Notes: generated by a model not told the origin, from the sequence alone. Shown: positions 8,803 through 17,299, counted from the stretch's first letter. The stretch is DNA of 64,000 nt from Streptomyces sp. CB02980 (GCF_014451325.2 NZ_JACSCH020000002.1:372001-436000), one strand, 5' to 3'. Program-made: numbers and translations.

Positions 8803-10125
8803 TCATCCCTCGAAGGTCTCGGGCTGATCCGGGACGGGTCGGGCGGGGAAGAGCTCCTCCGGCGGAAGTTCGCCGTCCGGGACGGTCTGCTCGCCCGGGG
8901 GCTCCGCGTACGGGTCGGCGGGGTCCGGCTGCACGCGCGGGTCGGTGTTCGGGTCCTGGTACGGATCAGCGTCGGGCACGGGGTACGGGTCGGGGTCGAC
9001 CGGGCCCGGGTCGGTGCCACCGGTCCCGGAGGCGTCGGGCAGCGGGTTCTCCGGGGCCGGGGGGACCGGAGCGGGCGGGACGGGCCGGGAGGGATCGTCC
9101 GGGGTGGCGGGGCCGGGGGACGTACGGCGGTCGGGTGTGGCGCCGTCGGGCGTCGCGTCGGCGAGGGCGCACGCGTCCGGGTCGCAGTCGGGTTCCACGG
9201 CGGGCTTGCGGTCCTCGGCCCCGTCGCTGCCGGTGGCCCGCTCGATCCAGCTGCGGTCGGCGTTGTTGACGATGACCAGGCTGGTGACCACGGTGGTGGT
9301 CGGCCGGACGACGATCACACGGTCGGGGTCGAAGCCGTCCCAGGGTTCGCCCTGGTGGATGCCGTCCCGGACCGCGGCCGGGGTGCGGAGCGGGTTGCCG
9401 CAGGCGCAGCGGACGCGCGGGGAGCCGTACTGGTCGACGAGGACCGCCGTACCGGTCTGGAGGACGGACTGGAAGGCTTTGGCCTTGCCCTCGCGGTAGC
9501 CGTGGTTGGTGACCCGGGTGTCCGAGCGCAGGACGACCGGGGTCAGCCCGCGCAGCCAGTCCGGGAGGTTGGCGTCGGGGATTCCGGCGGCCTCGGCGAA
9601 GGCGCGGGTCCTGTCCTGGTCGGCGGAGAGGGACGCGACCTGCCGCTCGACGTCGCAGCTGCCCTCCGCGCGCGTGCCGCCGTAGAGGCCGGGGGTGGAG
9701 CCGGTGACCTCGCGGACCTGCGGGCCGCCGCTGTCCGGGCCCCGGGCCGGGGAGGACCCCCGTGCGGTGGCACGGGCCGAGGACTCGGTGAAGGGGTCGG
9801 GACCCTGGGCGGCGAGCGGCTGGAGGAGGACGTCCTGCGTCGAACCGGCCGCGGCGGGCTGGGCGCCGCCCCGGGACCCCTCCCAGACGGAGCTGCACCC
9901 CGCGAGGAGGAGCGAGGCGGCGAGCGCCGCGAGCGCGGAGCGGGCGACGGCGGCGCGGGGGGTCGCGCGGGGAGCCGTGGGGCGGGGCGCGCGGTGATCC
10001 GCCGCCGGGGCGGCTCGGGGGGCGGTCCGGTCGGTCGCGCGGGGAGCGGTCGGGTCGAGTGCGGTCGGGTGGGTCGCGCCCGGAGCGGTGGGGGTTCGCC
10101 GCGTCCGGCAGAGGGGTGAGCGCAC
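8803..10125 (-). CDS. Large secreted lipoprotein, DUF6777-like
   Basis: About 440 residues. I start it at the GTG at 10125, which has GGGAGAA upstream; the open frame extends 52 codons further but that part looks non-coding. A long Pro/Thr/Arg-rich N-terminal tail precedes a hydrophobic segment and a lipobox LLLAGC, so the N-terminus is unusually extended for a lipoprotein signal, or the true start lies closer to the lipobox. The conserved central region (LYGGTRAEGSCDVERQV, DQYGSPRVRCACGNPL, WIERAT) fits a Streptomyces family I know as DUF6777. The last 130 residues are Pro/Asp-rich and low complexity. Function unknown; extracytoplasmic location inferred. Confidence 0.7.
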   Translation of the reverse strand: MRSPLCRTRRTPTAPGATHPTALDPTAPRATDRTAPRAAPAADHRAPRPTAPRATPRAAVARSALAALAASLLLAGCSSVWEGSRGGAQPAAAGSTQDVLLQPLAAQGPDPFTESSARATARGSSPARGPDSGGPQVREVTGSTPGLYGGTRAEGSCDVERQVASLSADQDRTRAFAEAAGIPDANLPDWLRGLTPVVLRSDTRVTNHGYREGKAKAFQSVLQTGTAVLVDQYGSPRVRCACGNPLRTPAAVRDGIHQGEPWDGFDPDRVIVVRPTTTVVTSLVIVNNADRSWIERATGSDGAEDRKPAVEPDCDPDACALADATPDGATPDRRTSPGPATPDDPSRPVPPAPVPPAPENPLPDASGTGGTDPGPVDPDPYPVPDADPYQDPNTDPRVQPDPADPYAEPPGEQTVPDGELPPEELFPARPVPDQPETFEG

Positions 10126-10244
10126 CTGGTTCTCCCGCTTTCTCTCCCCCGGGCCACGGCGCCCGGTTCCGGCCAGTCCTTCATGTCTGTCGCAGTGCGC
10201 GGGGCCCCGCAAGCGGAGGGCCGCCGACCGTGTCACCACCCGCA

Positions 10245-10301
10245 CTTGAACACGTTCAAGAAAGCCTCTACGCTCGGACACGCCAGTTGAACACGTTCAA
10301 G
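10245..10301 (+). promoter_or_regulatory. Promoter with two identical palindromic operators before yndJ-like gene
   Basis: TTGAAC at 10246-10251, a 17-bp spacer and TACGCT at 10269-10274 form a good sigma-HrdB-type promoter. The same palindrome, TTGAACACGTTCAAG with arms TTGAAC/GTTCAA, occurs at 10246-10260 and 10287-10301, 41 bp apart centre to centre, covering the -35 box and the region from the expected transcript start to the ribosome site. The arrangement is that of a tightly repressed TetR-like target; no TetR-type gene is adjacent. Confidence 0.7.
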
Positions 10302-10315
10302 TGGGGGGATGCGCA

Positions 10316-11236
10316 ATGACCGCACTGTCGGTCCTGGTGGGCACGGTCGTCACGATCGGCATGTTCTGGGCGATCCCGACGGGGCTCGCGCTCCTCGACG
10401 GCCCCCGACCACCGGGCCGGGAGGCGCTCCGGCGCGCCTGGCCGCTGTTCGCCGTCCCCGGCGCGCTCGCCCTGTGGCTGCCCCGCTCCGGGCTCTCGAC
10501 CGCGCTCGCCGCCGTCTACGCCCTCGCCACGCTGGCCCTCGCGCTCCAGGCCCCGGCCCGGCTGATCCTGACCCGCTCCCTCGCGCCCGGCGAGGTCGCG
10601 GTCCTCACCGCCCTGGTCGCGCCATCCGTCGCCGGCCTCGCCCTGGTCGCGGAGCGGGCCTCGTACCCGCTCTTCGGCTTCGACCTGGACATCCTGGCGC
10701 TGACCGTCCCGCACTTCCACTTCGCGGGCTTCGCCGCCGCCCTCGTCGCCGGTCTCCTCTGCCGCGTCTCCGACGGCCCCACCGCCCGTTTCGCCGCGCT
10801 CAGCGTCCCGGCGGGCACCCTGCTCGTGCTGCTCGGCTACTTCGTCGACGACTGGGCCGAGCTGCTCGGCGCCGTCGTCCTGACGGCCGGCATGACGGCG
10901 GTCGCGGTCCTGACCCTGCGCGAACGCCGCACCCTGGCGGCCGACCGCCTCACCCGGGGGCTGCTCGCCGTATCGGCCCTGGTCCTCTTCGTCACCATGC
11001 TGCTCGCGCTGAGCTGGGCACTGGGCGAGGCGACCGGCCTTCCGCACCTCGATCTGACCTGGACGGCCGCGACCCACGGTCTGGGCAACGCCCTGGGCTT
11101 CGCGGTCTGCGCGCTGCTCGCCCACCGGCGCCTCCGCTCGGACCATCCGGCGTCGCACCCGACGCCGGACCACCTCGCGACTCCCACGAACCTCACCCAT
11201 CCCACAGCCCACCCGCGAACGGAGCTTCCGGCATGA
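10316..11236 (+). CDS. YndJ-like multipass membrane protein
   Basis: 306 residues with about eight hydrophobic helices from residue 3 to 265, and a short Pro/His/Thr-rich cytoplasmic tail. It resembles the YndJ-like integral membrane family of unknown function (VPHFHFAGF is a recognisable block). The ATG at 10316 is 8 bp after a GGGGGG ribosome site; the GTG at 10301 falls inside the second operator. Its TGA overlaps the ATG of the DUF1990 gene, so the two are coupled. YndJ and DUF1990 domains are known to occur together, suggesting a joint membrane role. Expression should be governed by the paired operators immediately upstream. Confidence 0.8.
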   Translation: MTALSVLVGTVVTIGMFWAIPTGLALLDGPRPPGREALRRAWPLFAVPGALALWLPRSGLSTALAAVYALATLALALQAPARLILTRSLAPGEVAVLTALVAPSVAGLALVAERASYPLFGFDLDILALTVPHFHFAGFAAALVAGLLCRVSDGPTARFAALSVPAGTLLVLLGYFVDDWAELLGAVVLTAGMTAVAVLTLRERRTLAADRLTRGLLAVSALVLFVTMLLALSWALGEATGLPHLDLTWTAATHGLGNALGFAVCALLAHRRLRSDHPASHPTPDHLATPTNLTHPTAHPRTELPA

Positions 11237-11784
11237 CCCGCCTCATGAGCAGCCTGTCCCGGCCCGACCGCCCCCGCCCGACCCTCAGCTACCGCGAGGT
11301 CGCCGCCACCCGCACCCCGGCCGCCCTCCCCGAGGGCTACCACCACCTGCGGCACAGCGCGGTCGTCGGCCACGGCCGGGCCGCCTTCGAGGCCGCCGGA
11401 GCCGCCGTCACCACCTGGCGGATGCACCGCGCCACCGGGGCACGCCTCCTCGCCGACTCCGACCGTGCCGCCCCCGGCGTGACCGTCGAGATATCGGCGG
11501 GCCTCGGCCCGCTGCGGCTCGGAGCCCCCTGCTCGGTGATCTGGACGGCGTACGAGGAACAGCGGATCGGTTTCGCCTACGGAACCCTCACCGGGCATCC
11601 GGAGTGCGGCGAGGAGTCCTTCATGGTCCACCACGACCCCGACGGCACGGTCCGGTTCGCGGTCACCGCGTTCAGCCGCCCCGCCGCCTGGTACACCCGG
11701 CTCGGCGGCCCCGTGATCCCGCTCCTCCAGCGGGCCTACGCGCGTCAGCTGGGCCGGACGCTGCGGCGCCTCGTCAGGACGTGA
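11233..11784 (+). CDS. DUF1990 family protein
   Basis: 183-residue soluble protein, coupled to the membrane protein upstream by an ATGA overlap. The family marks are the N-terminal LSYREVAATR, GYHHLRHSAVVGHGRAAFEAA, EEQRIGFAYGTLTGHPECGEESF and the C-terminal FSRPAAWYTRLGGPV. DUF1990 has a START/SRPBCC-like predicted fold and no established activity. Normal length, no sign of damage. I infer that it works with the YndJ-like protein; what the pair does is unknown. Confidence 0.85.
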   Translation: MTRLMSSLSRPDRPRPTLSYREVAATRTPAALPEGYHHLRHSAVVGHGRAAFEAAGAAVTTWRMHRATGARLLADSDRAAPGVTVEISAGLGPLRLGAPCSVIWTAYEEQRIGFAYGTLTGHPECGEESFMVHHDPDGTVRFAVTAFSRPAAWYTRLGGPVIPLLQRAYARQLGRTLRRLVRT

Positions 11785-11806
11785 TCCCGGGCCGATACTG
11801 GAAGCG

Positions 11807-13234
11807 ATGGAGTGGTTCACCGCACCCGACCACTGGCTGAGCCGGATCGTCTTCCAGCGGGGCCTCGCCGGGCTGTACTGCGTGGCGTTCCTGTCGGCGG
11901 CCCTGCAGTTCCGGGCGCTGATCGGGGAGCGCGGCATGCTCCCCGTACCGGAGTACGTGCGCAGGACCCGGCCGCGGCACACCCCGTCGCTCTTCCACTG
12001 GCGCTACTCCGACCGCCTCTTCGCGGCCGTCGCCTGGTCCGGCGCCGCGCTCGCCCTCGCGCTGCTCGCGGGCGCCGGGGACGCGGCGCCGCTGCCGGTG
12101 TCGATGCTGCTGTGGCTGGTCCTCTGGGCGCTGTACCTGTCGATCGTGAACGTGGGGCAGACCTGGTACGCCTTCGGCTGGGAGTCGCTGCTCCTGGAGA
12201 CCGGGTTCCTGGCGGTCTTCCTCGGCAACGACGACACGGGGCCGCCCGTCCTCGTGCTGTTCCTGCTGCGCTGGCTGCTCTTCCGGGTCGAGTTCGGCGC
12301 CGGGCTCATCAAGATCCGCGGCGACCCGTGCTGGCGCAATCTGACCTGCCTCTACCACCATCACGAGACCCAGCCGATGCCCGGTCCGCTGAGCTGGTTC
12401 TTCCACCACCTCCCGCGCCCGCTGCACCGGGTGGAGGTGGCGGCCAACCACGTCGTCCAGCTCGTCGTGCCGTTCCTGCTGTTCACCCCGCAGCCGGTGG
12501 CCACGATCGCGGCCGGTCTCATGATCGCGACCCAGTTGTGGCTGGTGCTCTCCGGCAACTTCGCCTGGCTGAACTGGATCACCATCGTGCTCGCCCTCTC
12601 CGTCGTGGACGCCTCCCCGGTGACCGGCGAGCACCCCCGGCCCGATCCGCCGCTCTGGTACGTGGTCCTGGTCGTCGCGGTCACCGCGTTCGTCCTGGTA
12701 CGGAGCTACCGACCGGTGCGCAACCTGCTCTCCCGGAACCAGGCGATGAACCGCTCGTACGACCCGTACCACCTGGTCAACACGTACGGAGCGTTCGGCA
12801 CGGTCGGGCGGATCCGGGACGAGATCGTCGTCGAGGGCACCGACGACCCGGTGCCGCACGCGGGCACGGTGTGGCGGGAGTACGGTTTCAAGGGCAAGCC
12901 CGGTGATCCGCGCCGGCTGCCCCGGCAGTTCGCCCCGTACCATCTGCGGCTCGACTGGCTGATGTGGTTCGCGGCCCTCAGCCCGGGGTACGCGCGCGAC
13001 TGGTTCGGCCCGTTCGTCGAGCGGCTGCTCGACGGCGACCGGGACACCCTGCGGCTGCTCGCCCACAACCCGTTCCCCGACGCGCCACCGACGTTCGTCC
13101 GCGCCCGGCTCTACCGGTACCGGTACACGACCTGGCGCGAGCTGCGCGCGACCGGGGCCTGGTGGCACCGGAGGCTCGTACGCGAGTACCTGCCGCCGAC
13201 CCGGCTGCGGGAACCGGCGCGCGGGCCCCGTTGA
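11807..13234 (+). CDS. Lipase maturation factor family membrane protein
   Basis: 475-residue integral membrane protein of the lipase maturation factor family, homologous to eukaryotic LMF1, which helps lipases fold in the ER. Several helices fill residues 50-310; typical blocks are GLAGLYCVAFL, WRNLTCLYHHHETQP, LSRNQAMNRSYDPYHLVNTYGAFG and the C-terminal YAPYHLRLDWLMWFAAL-like stretch (FAPYHLRLDWLMWFAALS). The bacterial role is not established. The ATG at 11807 has only a weak ribosome site; the gene lies 22 bp after DUF1990 and may belong to the same transcript. A strong hairpin follows its stop. Confidence 0.9.
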   Translation: MEWFTAPDHWLSRIVFQRGLAGLYCVAFLSAALQFRALIGERGMLPVPEYVRRTRPRHTPSLFHWRYSDRLFAAVAWSGAALALALLAGAGDAAPLPVSMLLWLVLWALYLSIVNVGQTWYAFGWESLLLETGFLAVFLGNDDTGPPVLVLFLLRWLLFRVEFGAGLIKIRGDPCWRNLTCLYHHHETQPMPGPLSWFFHHLPRPLHRVEVAANHVVQLVVPFLLFTPQPVATIAAGLMIATQLWLVLSGNFAWLNWITIVLALSVVDASPVTGEHPRPDPPLWYVVLVVAVTAFVLVRSYRPVRNLLSRNQAMNRSYDPYHLVNTYGAFGTVGRIRDEIVVEGTDDPVPHAGTVWREYGFKGKPGDPRRLPRQFAPYHLRLDWLMWFAALSPGYARDWFGPFVERLLDGDRDTLRLLAHNPFPDAPPTFVRARLYRYRYTTWRELRATGAWWHRRLVREYLPPTRLREPARGPR

Positions 13235-13240
13235 ACGCAC

Positions 13241-13275
13241 CGGTGCCCCCGGGCCGCGAACGGCCGGGGACACCG
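13241..13275. terminator. Hairpin between convergent genes
   Basis: CGGTG-CCCCGGGCCG at 13241-13256 pairs with CGGCCGGGG-CACCG at 13261-13275 around a 4-base loop, with one bulge. It lies 6 bp past the LMF stop and before the end of the small leftward gene, so it can terminate both. No U-tract, which is common in Streptomyces. Confidence 0.6.
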
Positions 13276-13291
13276 GGGGTGAAGCGGGGGA

Positions 13292-13462
13292 TCAGTCGAT
13301 GCTGGGCAGGATGTGGGGCTCGGCGAGGTCGTCCTCGTATCCCGCGAGCCGGATCGGGGCCGCGTGGGCCCACACGTCGAGGCTCCCCAGCTCGCCGTTC
13401 CTGCGCGTCCGGTCGTTGGGTTCGGCCGGTCGCGGTTCCTGCTTCGTCAGTTCTGGTGTCAC
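13292..13462 (-). CDS. Possible RiPP precursor peptide (cyclophane type suspected)
   Basis: 56-residue peptide. The GTG at 13462 has a textbook GAGGAG 6 bp upstream. The N-terminal half is charged and leader-like (TPELTKQEPRP, NDRTRRNGEL); the C-terminal half carries VWAHAAPIRLAGYEDD and ends AEPHILPSID. WAH and YED fit the aromatic-X-(H/D/N/R) triads that radical-SAM maturases crosslink into three-residue cyclophanes, and the wording resembles actinobacterial multi-cyclophane precursors. No radical-SAM/SPASM gene is in the flanking 10 kb, so it is either an orphan precursor or a conserved small protein of another kind. Coding status is well supported by the ribosome site and the codon pattern; the RiPP role is inference. 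Confidence 0.6.
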   Translation of the reverse strand: MTPELTKQEPRPAEPNDRTRRNGELGSLDVWAHAAPIRLAGYEDDLAEPHILPSID

Positions 13463-13684
13463 CGCGCACTCCTCTGTGTCGCGTACCTGTAGGACAGATG
13501 CCGGTCGGTCGCGGTGGCGCCGTTGTCGGGCGGGACCGCGGCCTTGGTGGCAGGCCTGTCCCTGGAAGGCCGTGAGGACGGTGTGTCTCCTCGGTGGCCG
13601 ACCGTGGACATCACAGTAACCAAATGAGCGCGCCTGCGCTCTACCGGGCTCCGAAGTGTGACGCAATCGGGTGAACCAAGCCGA

Positions 13685-13717
13685 AAGAGCGCCCCACCTG
13701 GCCGGTGAGGCGCTCTT
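13685..13717 (-). terminator. Hairpin downstream of the long SDR gene
   Basis: AAGAGCGCC at 13685-13693 pairs with GGCGCTCTT at 13709-13717, and CACC with GGTG inside it, leaving a 5-base apical loop. It lies 46 bp past the SDR stop on the leftward strand, between that gene and the small peptide gene. Confidence 0.6.
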
Positions 13718-13762
13718 GCCGAAACAGCGGGAATCGCTTGTGCGGCCTGCCGCGGACGGTTT

Positions 13763-15247
13763 CTACCAGTTCGCGGGGGCGTAGTCCTTCAGGAAGCAGC
13801 CGTAGAGGTCCACGCCGTCCTCGCCGCGCACGATCGGGTCGTAGACACGGGCCGCGCCGTCGACCAGGTCGAGCGGGGCGTGGAAGCCGGCCTCGGCGAG
13901 GCGCAGCTTGTCGAAGTGCGGACGCTCGTCGGTGATCCAGCCGGTGTCGACCGAGGTCATGAGGATGCCGTCGGTCTTGAACATCTCCTCGCCGCTGGTC
14001 CTCGTCACCATGTTCATCGCGGCCTTGGCGGCGTTGGTGTTCGGGTGGCCCGCGCCCTTGTAGCCGCGGCTGAAGACGCCCTCCATGGCGGAGACGTTCA
14101 CGACGTACGAACGTCCGCTGGCGGCCTTCTTCGCCGCCTCGGCCATCACCGGGCGCAGCTTGCTGATGAGGATGAACGGCGCCGTGTAGTTGCACAGCTG
14201 GGTCTCGAGGAGCTCCACCGGGGAGATCTGCTCGATGCTCTGCACCCAGGTGTTGGAGTCGACGACGTCCGGCACCAGGCCGCCCGCGTCGATGGCGGTG
14301 CCGTCGAGGTGCTTGGCGATGGTCGCGTTGCCCGCGACGAGCGCGAGGTCGGCGACCTGCTGGGCCTCCAGGTCGCGCACGCCGGCGGGAAGCTCGGACG
14401 ATCCGACGAGCTCGCCGACAGCGCCGGAGTTGAAGGCGCCGATCACGTGGTGGGCGGGCAGCTCGCCGGCCGGCAGCGCGGCGTTCTCGCCCTCGACCAG
14501 GGCGGCGTACGCGGACGGCAGCCGGCGCACGGTCTGCGTCGCGTTGTTGATGAGGATGTCCAGCGGCCCGGCCTCGGTCATCTGGTCGGCGAGCGCCACG
14601 GCCTGGGCCGGGTCGCGCAGGTCGATGCCGACGACCTCGAGGCGGTGCATCCAGTCCGCCGAGTCGTCCATCGCCTTGAAGCGGCGGATGGCGTCCTTGG
14701 GGAAGCGGGTGGTGATGGTGGTGTGGGCGCCGTCGCGCAGCAGCCGGAGCGCGATGTACATGCCGATCTTGGCCCGGCCGCCGGTGAGCAGGGCGCGCTT
14801 GCCGGTGAGGTCGGCGCGGGCCTCGCGCCTGGCCCGGTTCTCGGCGGCGCACTGCTGGCAGAGCTGGTGGTAGAAGTAGTCGACCTCGACGAACCGCGTC
14901 TTGCAGATGTAGCAGGAGCGCGGACGCTGGAGTATCCCCGCGATCCGGCCTTCCTCGGTGACGGAGGAGGGCAGGATGCCCTCGGTCTCGTCGTCGATGC
15001 GCTGCGCGGAGCCGGTGGCCGTGGCCTCGGTGACCGCCTTGTCGTTGGCGGTCTTGAACGCCCGGCGCTCCTGGCGGCGGCGCTGCTTCACGGTCCGGTA
15101 GATCCCGGCGGTGGCGCGCCGGACGCGGATGGCGTCCGGGTGGTCGACGTCGAGCTTGTCGAGCTCGTCGAGGACGCCGAGGCAGACGGCCAGGCGATCG
15201 GGGTCGATACCCGGCCCGTAGTCCTGGTTTTCTTCGGTCACCGTCAT
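13763..15247 (-). CDS. Long SDR-like protein with zinc-ribbon insertion and altered active site
   Basis: 494 residues, about twice the length of a classical SDR. Residues 1-130 are charged and helical; CYICK...CQQC near residues 122-143 (C-x2-C-x15-C-x2-C) looks like a zinc ribbon. A Rossmann SDR core follows: LLTGGRAKIGMYIA (cofactor Gly motif), LINNATQ (the NNAG counterpart) and VNVSAMEG (catalytic Ser region). Where YxxxK is expected the protein reads TNAAK, so Lys is kept but Tyr is replaced by Thr. The start ATG at 15247 was chosen over a longer frame whose first 51 residues look non-coding. Family known to me only as a Streptomyces oxidoreductase of unknown substrate; activity may be altered or lost. 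Confidence 0.75.
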   Translation of the reverse strand: MTVTEENQDYGPGIDPDRLAVCLGVLDELDKLDVDHPDAIRVRRATAGIYRTVKQRRRQERRAFKTANDKAVTEATATGSAQRIDDETEGILPSSVTEEGRIAGILQRPRSCYICKTRFVEVDYFYHQLCQQCAAENRARREARADLTGKRALLTGGRAKIGMYIALRLLRDGAHTTITTRFPKDAIRRFKAMDDSADWMHRLEVVGIDLRDPAQAVALADQMTEAGPLDILINNATQTVRRLPSAYAALVEGENAALPAGELPAHHVIGAFNSGAVGELVGSSELPAGVRDLEAQQVADLALVAGNATIAKHLDGTAIDAGGLVPDVVDSNTWVQSIEQISPVELLETQLCNYTAPFILISKLRPVMAEAAKKAASGRSYVVNVSAMEGVFSRGYKGAGHPNTNAAKAAMNMVTRTSGEEMFKTDGILMTSVDTGWITDERPHFDKLRLAEAGFHAPLDLVDGAARVYDPIVRGEDGVDLYGCFLKDYAPANW

Positions 15248-15333
15248 GGCCTTCGGGTTCCTCGTTCGCTCGTACGTCACCGTTCGTGGGCTGTCACCGT
15301 CCGTGGGCTCGCAAGACGGCAACCCCGGCAACT

Positions 15334-16047
15334 TTACGGAGCGGGGGGCCGCCCCTCCAAACCCGTTCGGGGGGCGTGGTCGAAGACACAGTCGCCGCAC
15401 AGGCCCGCGCCGGGGCAGCGGTAGTAGAGACAGCAGCTGACGCGGCGCAGCCGGGGGCCGCGGACCGTACCGGCGAGGTCAGGGTGGTCGAGGAGTCCGG
15501 AGACCAGGTCGGCGGCCCGTGCGGCGGCCTCGGGGCGGCCGTGGGCGTGCGCCCAGCGGGTCAGCTCGCGCAGGGCGCCGGCCAGGGCGGAGCCCGCGTT
15601 GCCCCAGAGCAGGCGCGGGGAGATGTGCCCGTCGCGGCGGAGTGCCGCGTGGAGCGGCACGAGGTGGGCCTCCTGGACGGCCGCGCGGATCTCGTCGACG
15701 GTCGCGGGGCGGGTGTCGGAACCGGCCCACCACAGGTCGTCGGGTGAGGTGAGGGCCCCGTCCCAGTACAGCTCTGCGGGGTCGAGGGCGGGGAAGCGGC
15801 CGTGCAGGGCGGCGGGCCCGAGGGCGGTGGACCAGAGCCGGGCGGCGAGCCCGAGGTGGGCGACGGATGCCCCGACGCGCCGCTCGGGGGCGCCGAGCCG
15901 GTCGGCGACCCGGTCCACGCGCGCGTGGAGGGGGCCGTCGTCGCCCGCGTACAGGCGCGCGAGCGGGCGGTGCGCTCCGCCGGTCTCCGGCGCACTGGTG
16001 CGCAGGGCGAAGAATCCGCCCACCGACCCGCTCTCCACAAGATCCAC
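15334..16047 (-). CDS. FhuF-like (2Fe-2S)-binding ferric reductase
   Basis: 237-residue cytoplasmic protein of the FhuF class, which reduces ferric siderophores taken into the cell. The defining C-terminal cluster is CCLYYRCPGAGLCGDC near residues 204-219, giving the Cys ligands of a [2Fe-2S] centre. The GTG at 16047 is preceded by GGGGGGAG. It shares a 244-bp divergent intergenic stretch with the DMT transporter. I see no iron-box (DmdR/IdeR-like) palindrome there, so iron control is not evident from sequence. No siderophore-transport gene is adjacent. Confidence 0.85.
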   Translation of the reverse strand: MDLVESGSVGGFFALRTSAPETGGAHRPLARLYAGDDGPLHARVDRVADRLGAPERRVGASVAHLGLAARLWSTALGPAALHGRFPALDPAELYWDGALTSPDDLWWAGSDTRPATVDEIRAAVQEAHLVPLHAALRRDGHISPRLLWGNAGSALAGALRELTRWAHAHGRPEAAARAADLVSGLLDHPDLAGTVRGPRLRRVSCCLYYRCPGAGLCGDCVFDHAPRTGLEGRPPAP

Positions 16048-16291
16048 CCGAGCTCCCCCCGATTCCGGTCACGGTCGCGTGCCGAGGTCTTCCGGGCACG
16101 AATTCCGACCACCGTAACCGCTCCGCGCGGCTCTTCGACACTGCTCGAAAAAGTCGCTTTGCACCCGTTCTGACCTGCACGGGTGTACATCTCCAGGCGT
16201 ACGTCGGGCCCACGTACTGCGACAGGTGTACCCGCGAAGACGTCCCCTGGTACGACGACGCGATCGGCCGGGAAGAGAGATCGTGGAAGGT

Positions 16292-17299
16292 ATGAGTCCC
16301 CTCCTGCTGTCCGTCCTCCTGGCCCTGGTCTCGGCGGTCGCCTACGCGGCCGCGGCGATCGTGCAGGAGCGGGTCGCGGCCTCCGCCGCAGGTCCGCGCT
16401 ACGCGCCGCTGCGCAGCCCGGCCTGGTGGGGGTCCGTCCTGCTCAACGGCGTCGGCGCGACCCTGCACGTCGCGGCCCTCGCGTACGGACCGCTCAGCCT
16501 GGTCCAGCCGCTGGGTGCGCTCACGATCGTGTTCGCGCTGCCCATGGCCGCGCTGTTCGTCGGCCGCAAGGCCGGATCGCGGGCCTGGCGCGGCGCCGTG
16601 ATGGCCACGGTGGGTCTGGCCGGGCTGCTCAGCCTCACGAGCGGTGCCGAGGCGCGGTCCCTGGCCGACGGCGACCGGTGGCTGCTCGCGGGCTGCACCT
16701 TCGGGGTGGTGGCCGCGCTGTTCGCGGCCGCGCACCTGGTGGGCAGGTCGGTGCTGCGCAGCGTCGTCCTGGCCGCCGCCGCGGGTGTCGCCTTCGGTAT
16801 CGCCTCGGTCTTCACGAAGTCGGTGGCGGAGGAGTGGACGCCCGGCGCGCCGCTCGCCGAATGGACCGCGCTCCTCGTGCTCTCGGCGCTCGCCGTGACC
16901 GGGCTGCTCCTGTCGCAGGCCTCGTACCGGGGCGCGGGGCTCGCGGCCCCGCTGGCCACCGTCACGGTGGTCAACCCGGTGGTCGCCGCGGCCGTGGGCC
17001 TGACCCTGTTCGGCGAGAGCTTCCGCTACGGCACGGCGGGCACCGTCGCCGCGCTGATCAGCGGCGCGGTGGCCGCGGGCGGCCTGATCCAGCTCACGCT
17101 GGACCGGATGACGGTGCCGGCCGAGTCACTCCCGGCGTCGGGTCGGGGGCGTGCACCGGACTCCGGACCAGCGGCGGGGTCAGAGGGAGACCCCGCGCGC
17201 CCTGAGGTAGGCCAGGGGGTCGATGTCGGAGCCGTACCCGGGACCCGTCCGTACCTCGAAGTGCAGGTGCGGTCCCGAGCTGTTGCCGGTCGATCCTGA
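16292..17299 (+). CDS. DMT-superfamily (EamA-like) membrane transporter
   Basis: About 335 residues with roughly nine to ten hydrophobic helices ending near residue 275 (LLSVLLALVSAVAYAAAAIVQ at the start, AGTVAALISGAVAAGGLIQLT at the end), followed by a 60-residue polar tail. This fits the drug/metabolite transporter superfamily; substrate unknown. The ATG at 16292 has GGAAGG very close; a GTG three codons earlier (16283) with GGAAGAGAG spaced better is an equally good start. The last 120 bp run antisense to the 3' end of the M23 gene, so the polar tail may simply be read-through of a shorter ancestral protein. Confidence 0.85.
   Translation: MSPLLLSVLLALVSAVAYAAAAIVQERVAASAAGPRYAPLRSPAWWGSVLLNGVGATLHVAALAYGPLSLVQPLGALTIVFALPMAALFVGRKAGSRAWRGAVMATVGLAGLLSLTSGAEARSLADGDRWLLAGCTFGVVAALFAAAHLVGRSVLRSVVLAAAAGVAFGIASVFTKSVAEEWTPGAPLAEWTALLVLSALAVTGLLLSQASYRGAGLAAPLATVTVVNPVVAAAVGLTLFGESFRYGTAGTVAALISGAVAAGGLIQLTLDRMTVPAESLPASGRGRAPDSGPAAGSEGDPARPEVGQGVDVGAVPGTRPYLEVQVRSRAVAGRS

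Noticed and set aside
6654..9269. 871-codon plus-strand open frame over the SpoIIE phosphatase
   Set aside because: Antisense shadow without recognisable domains; the minus-strand protein has four clear domains.
16150..16250. Iron-box or other operator in the FhuF-like/DMT intergenic region
   Set aside because: GGTGTAC occurs twice and GTACGT/ACGTAC form a short inverted repeat, but none resembles an IdeR/DmdR box and the arms are too short to defend.
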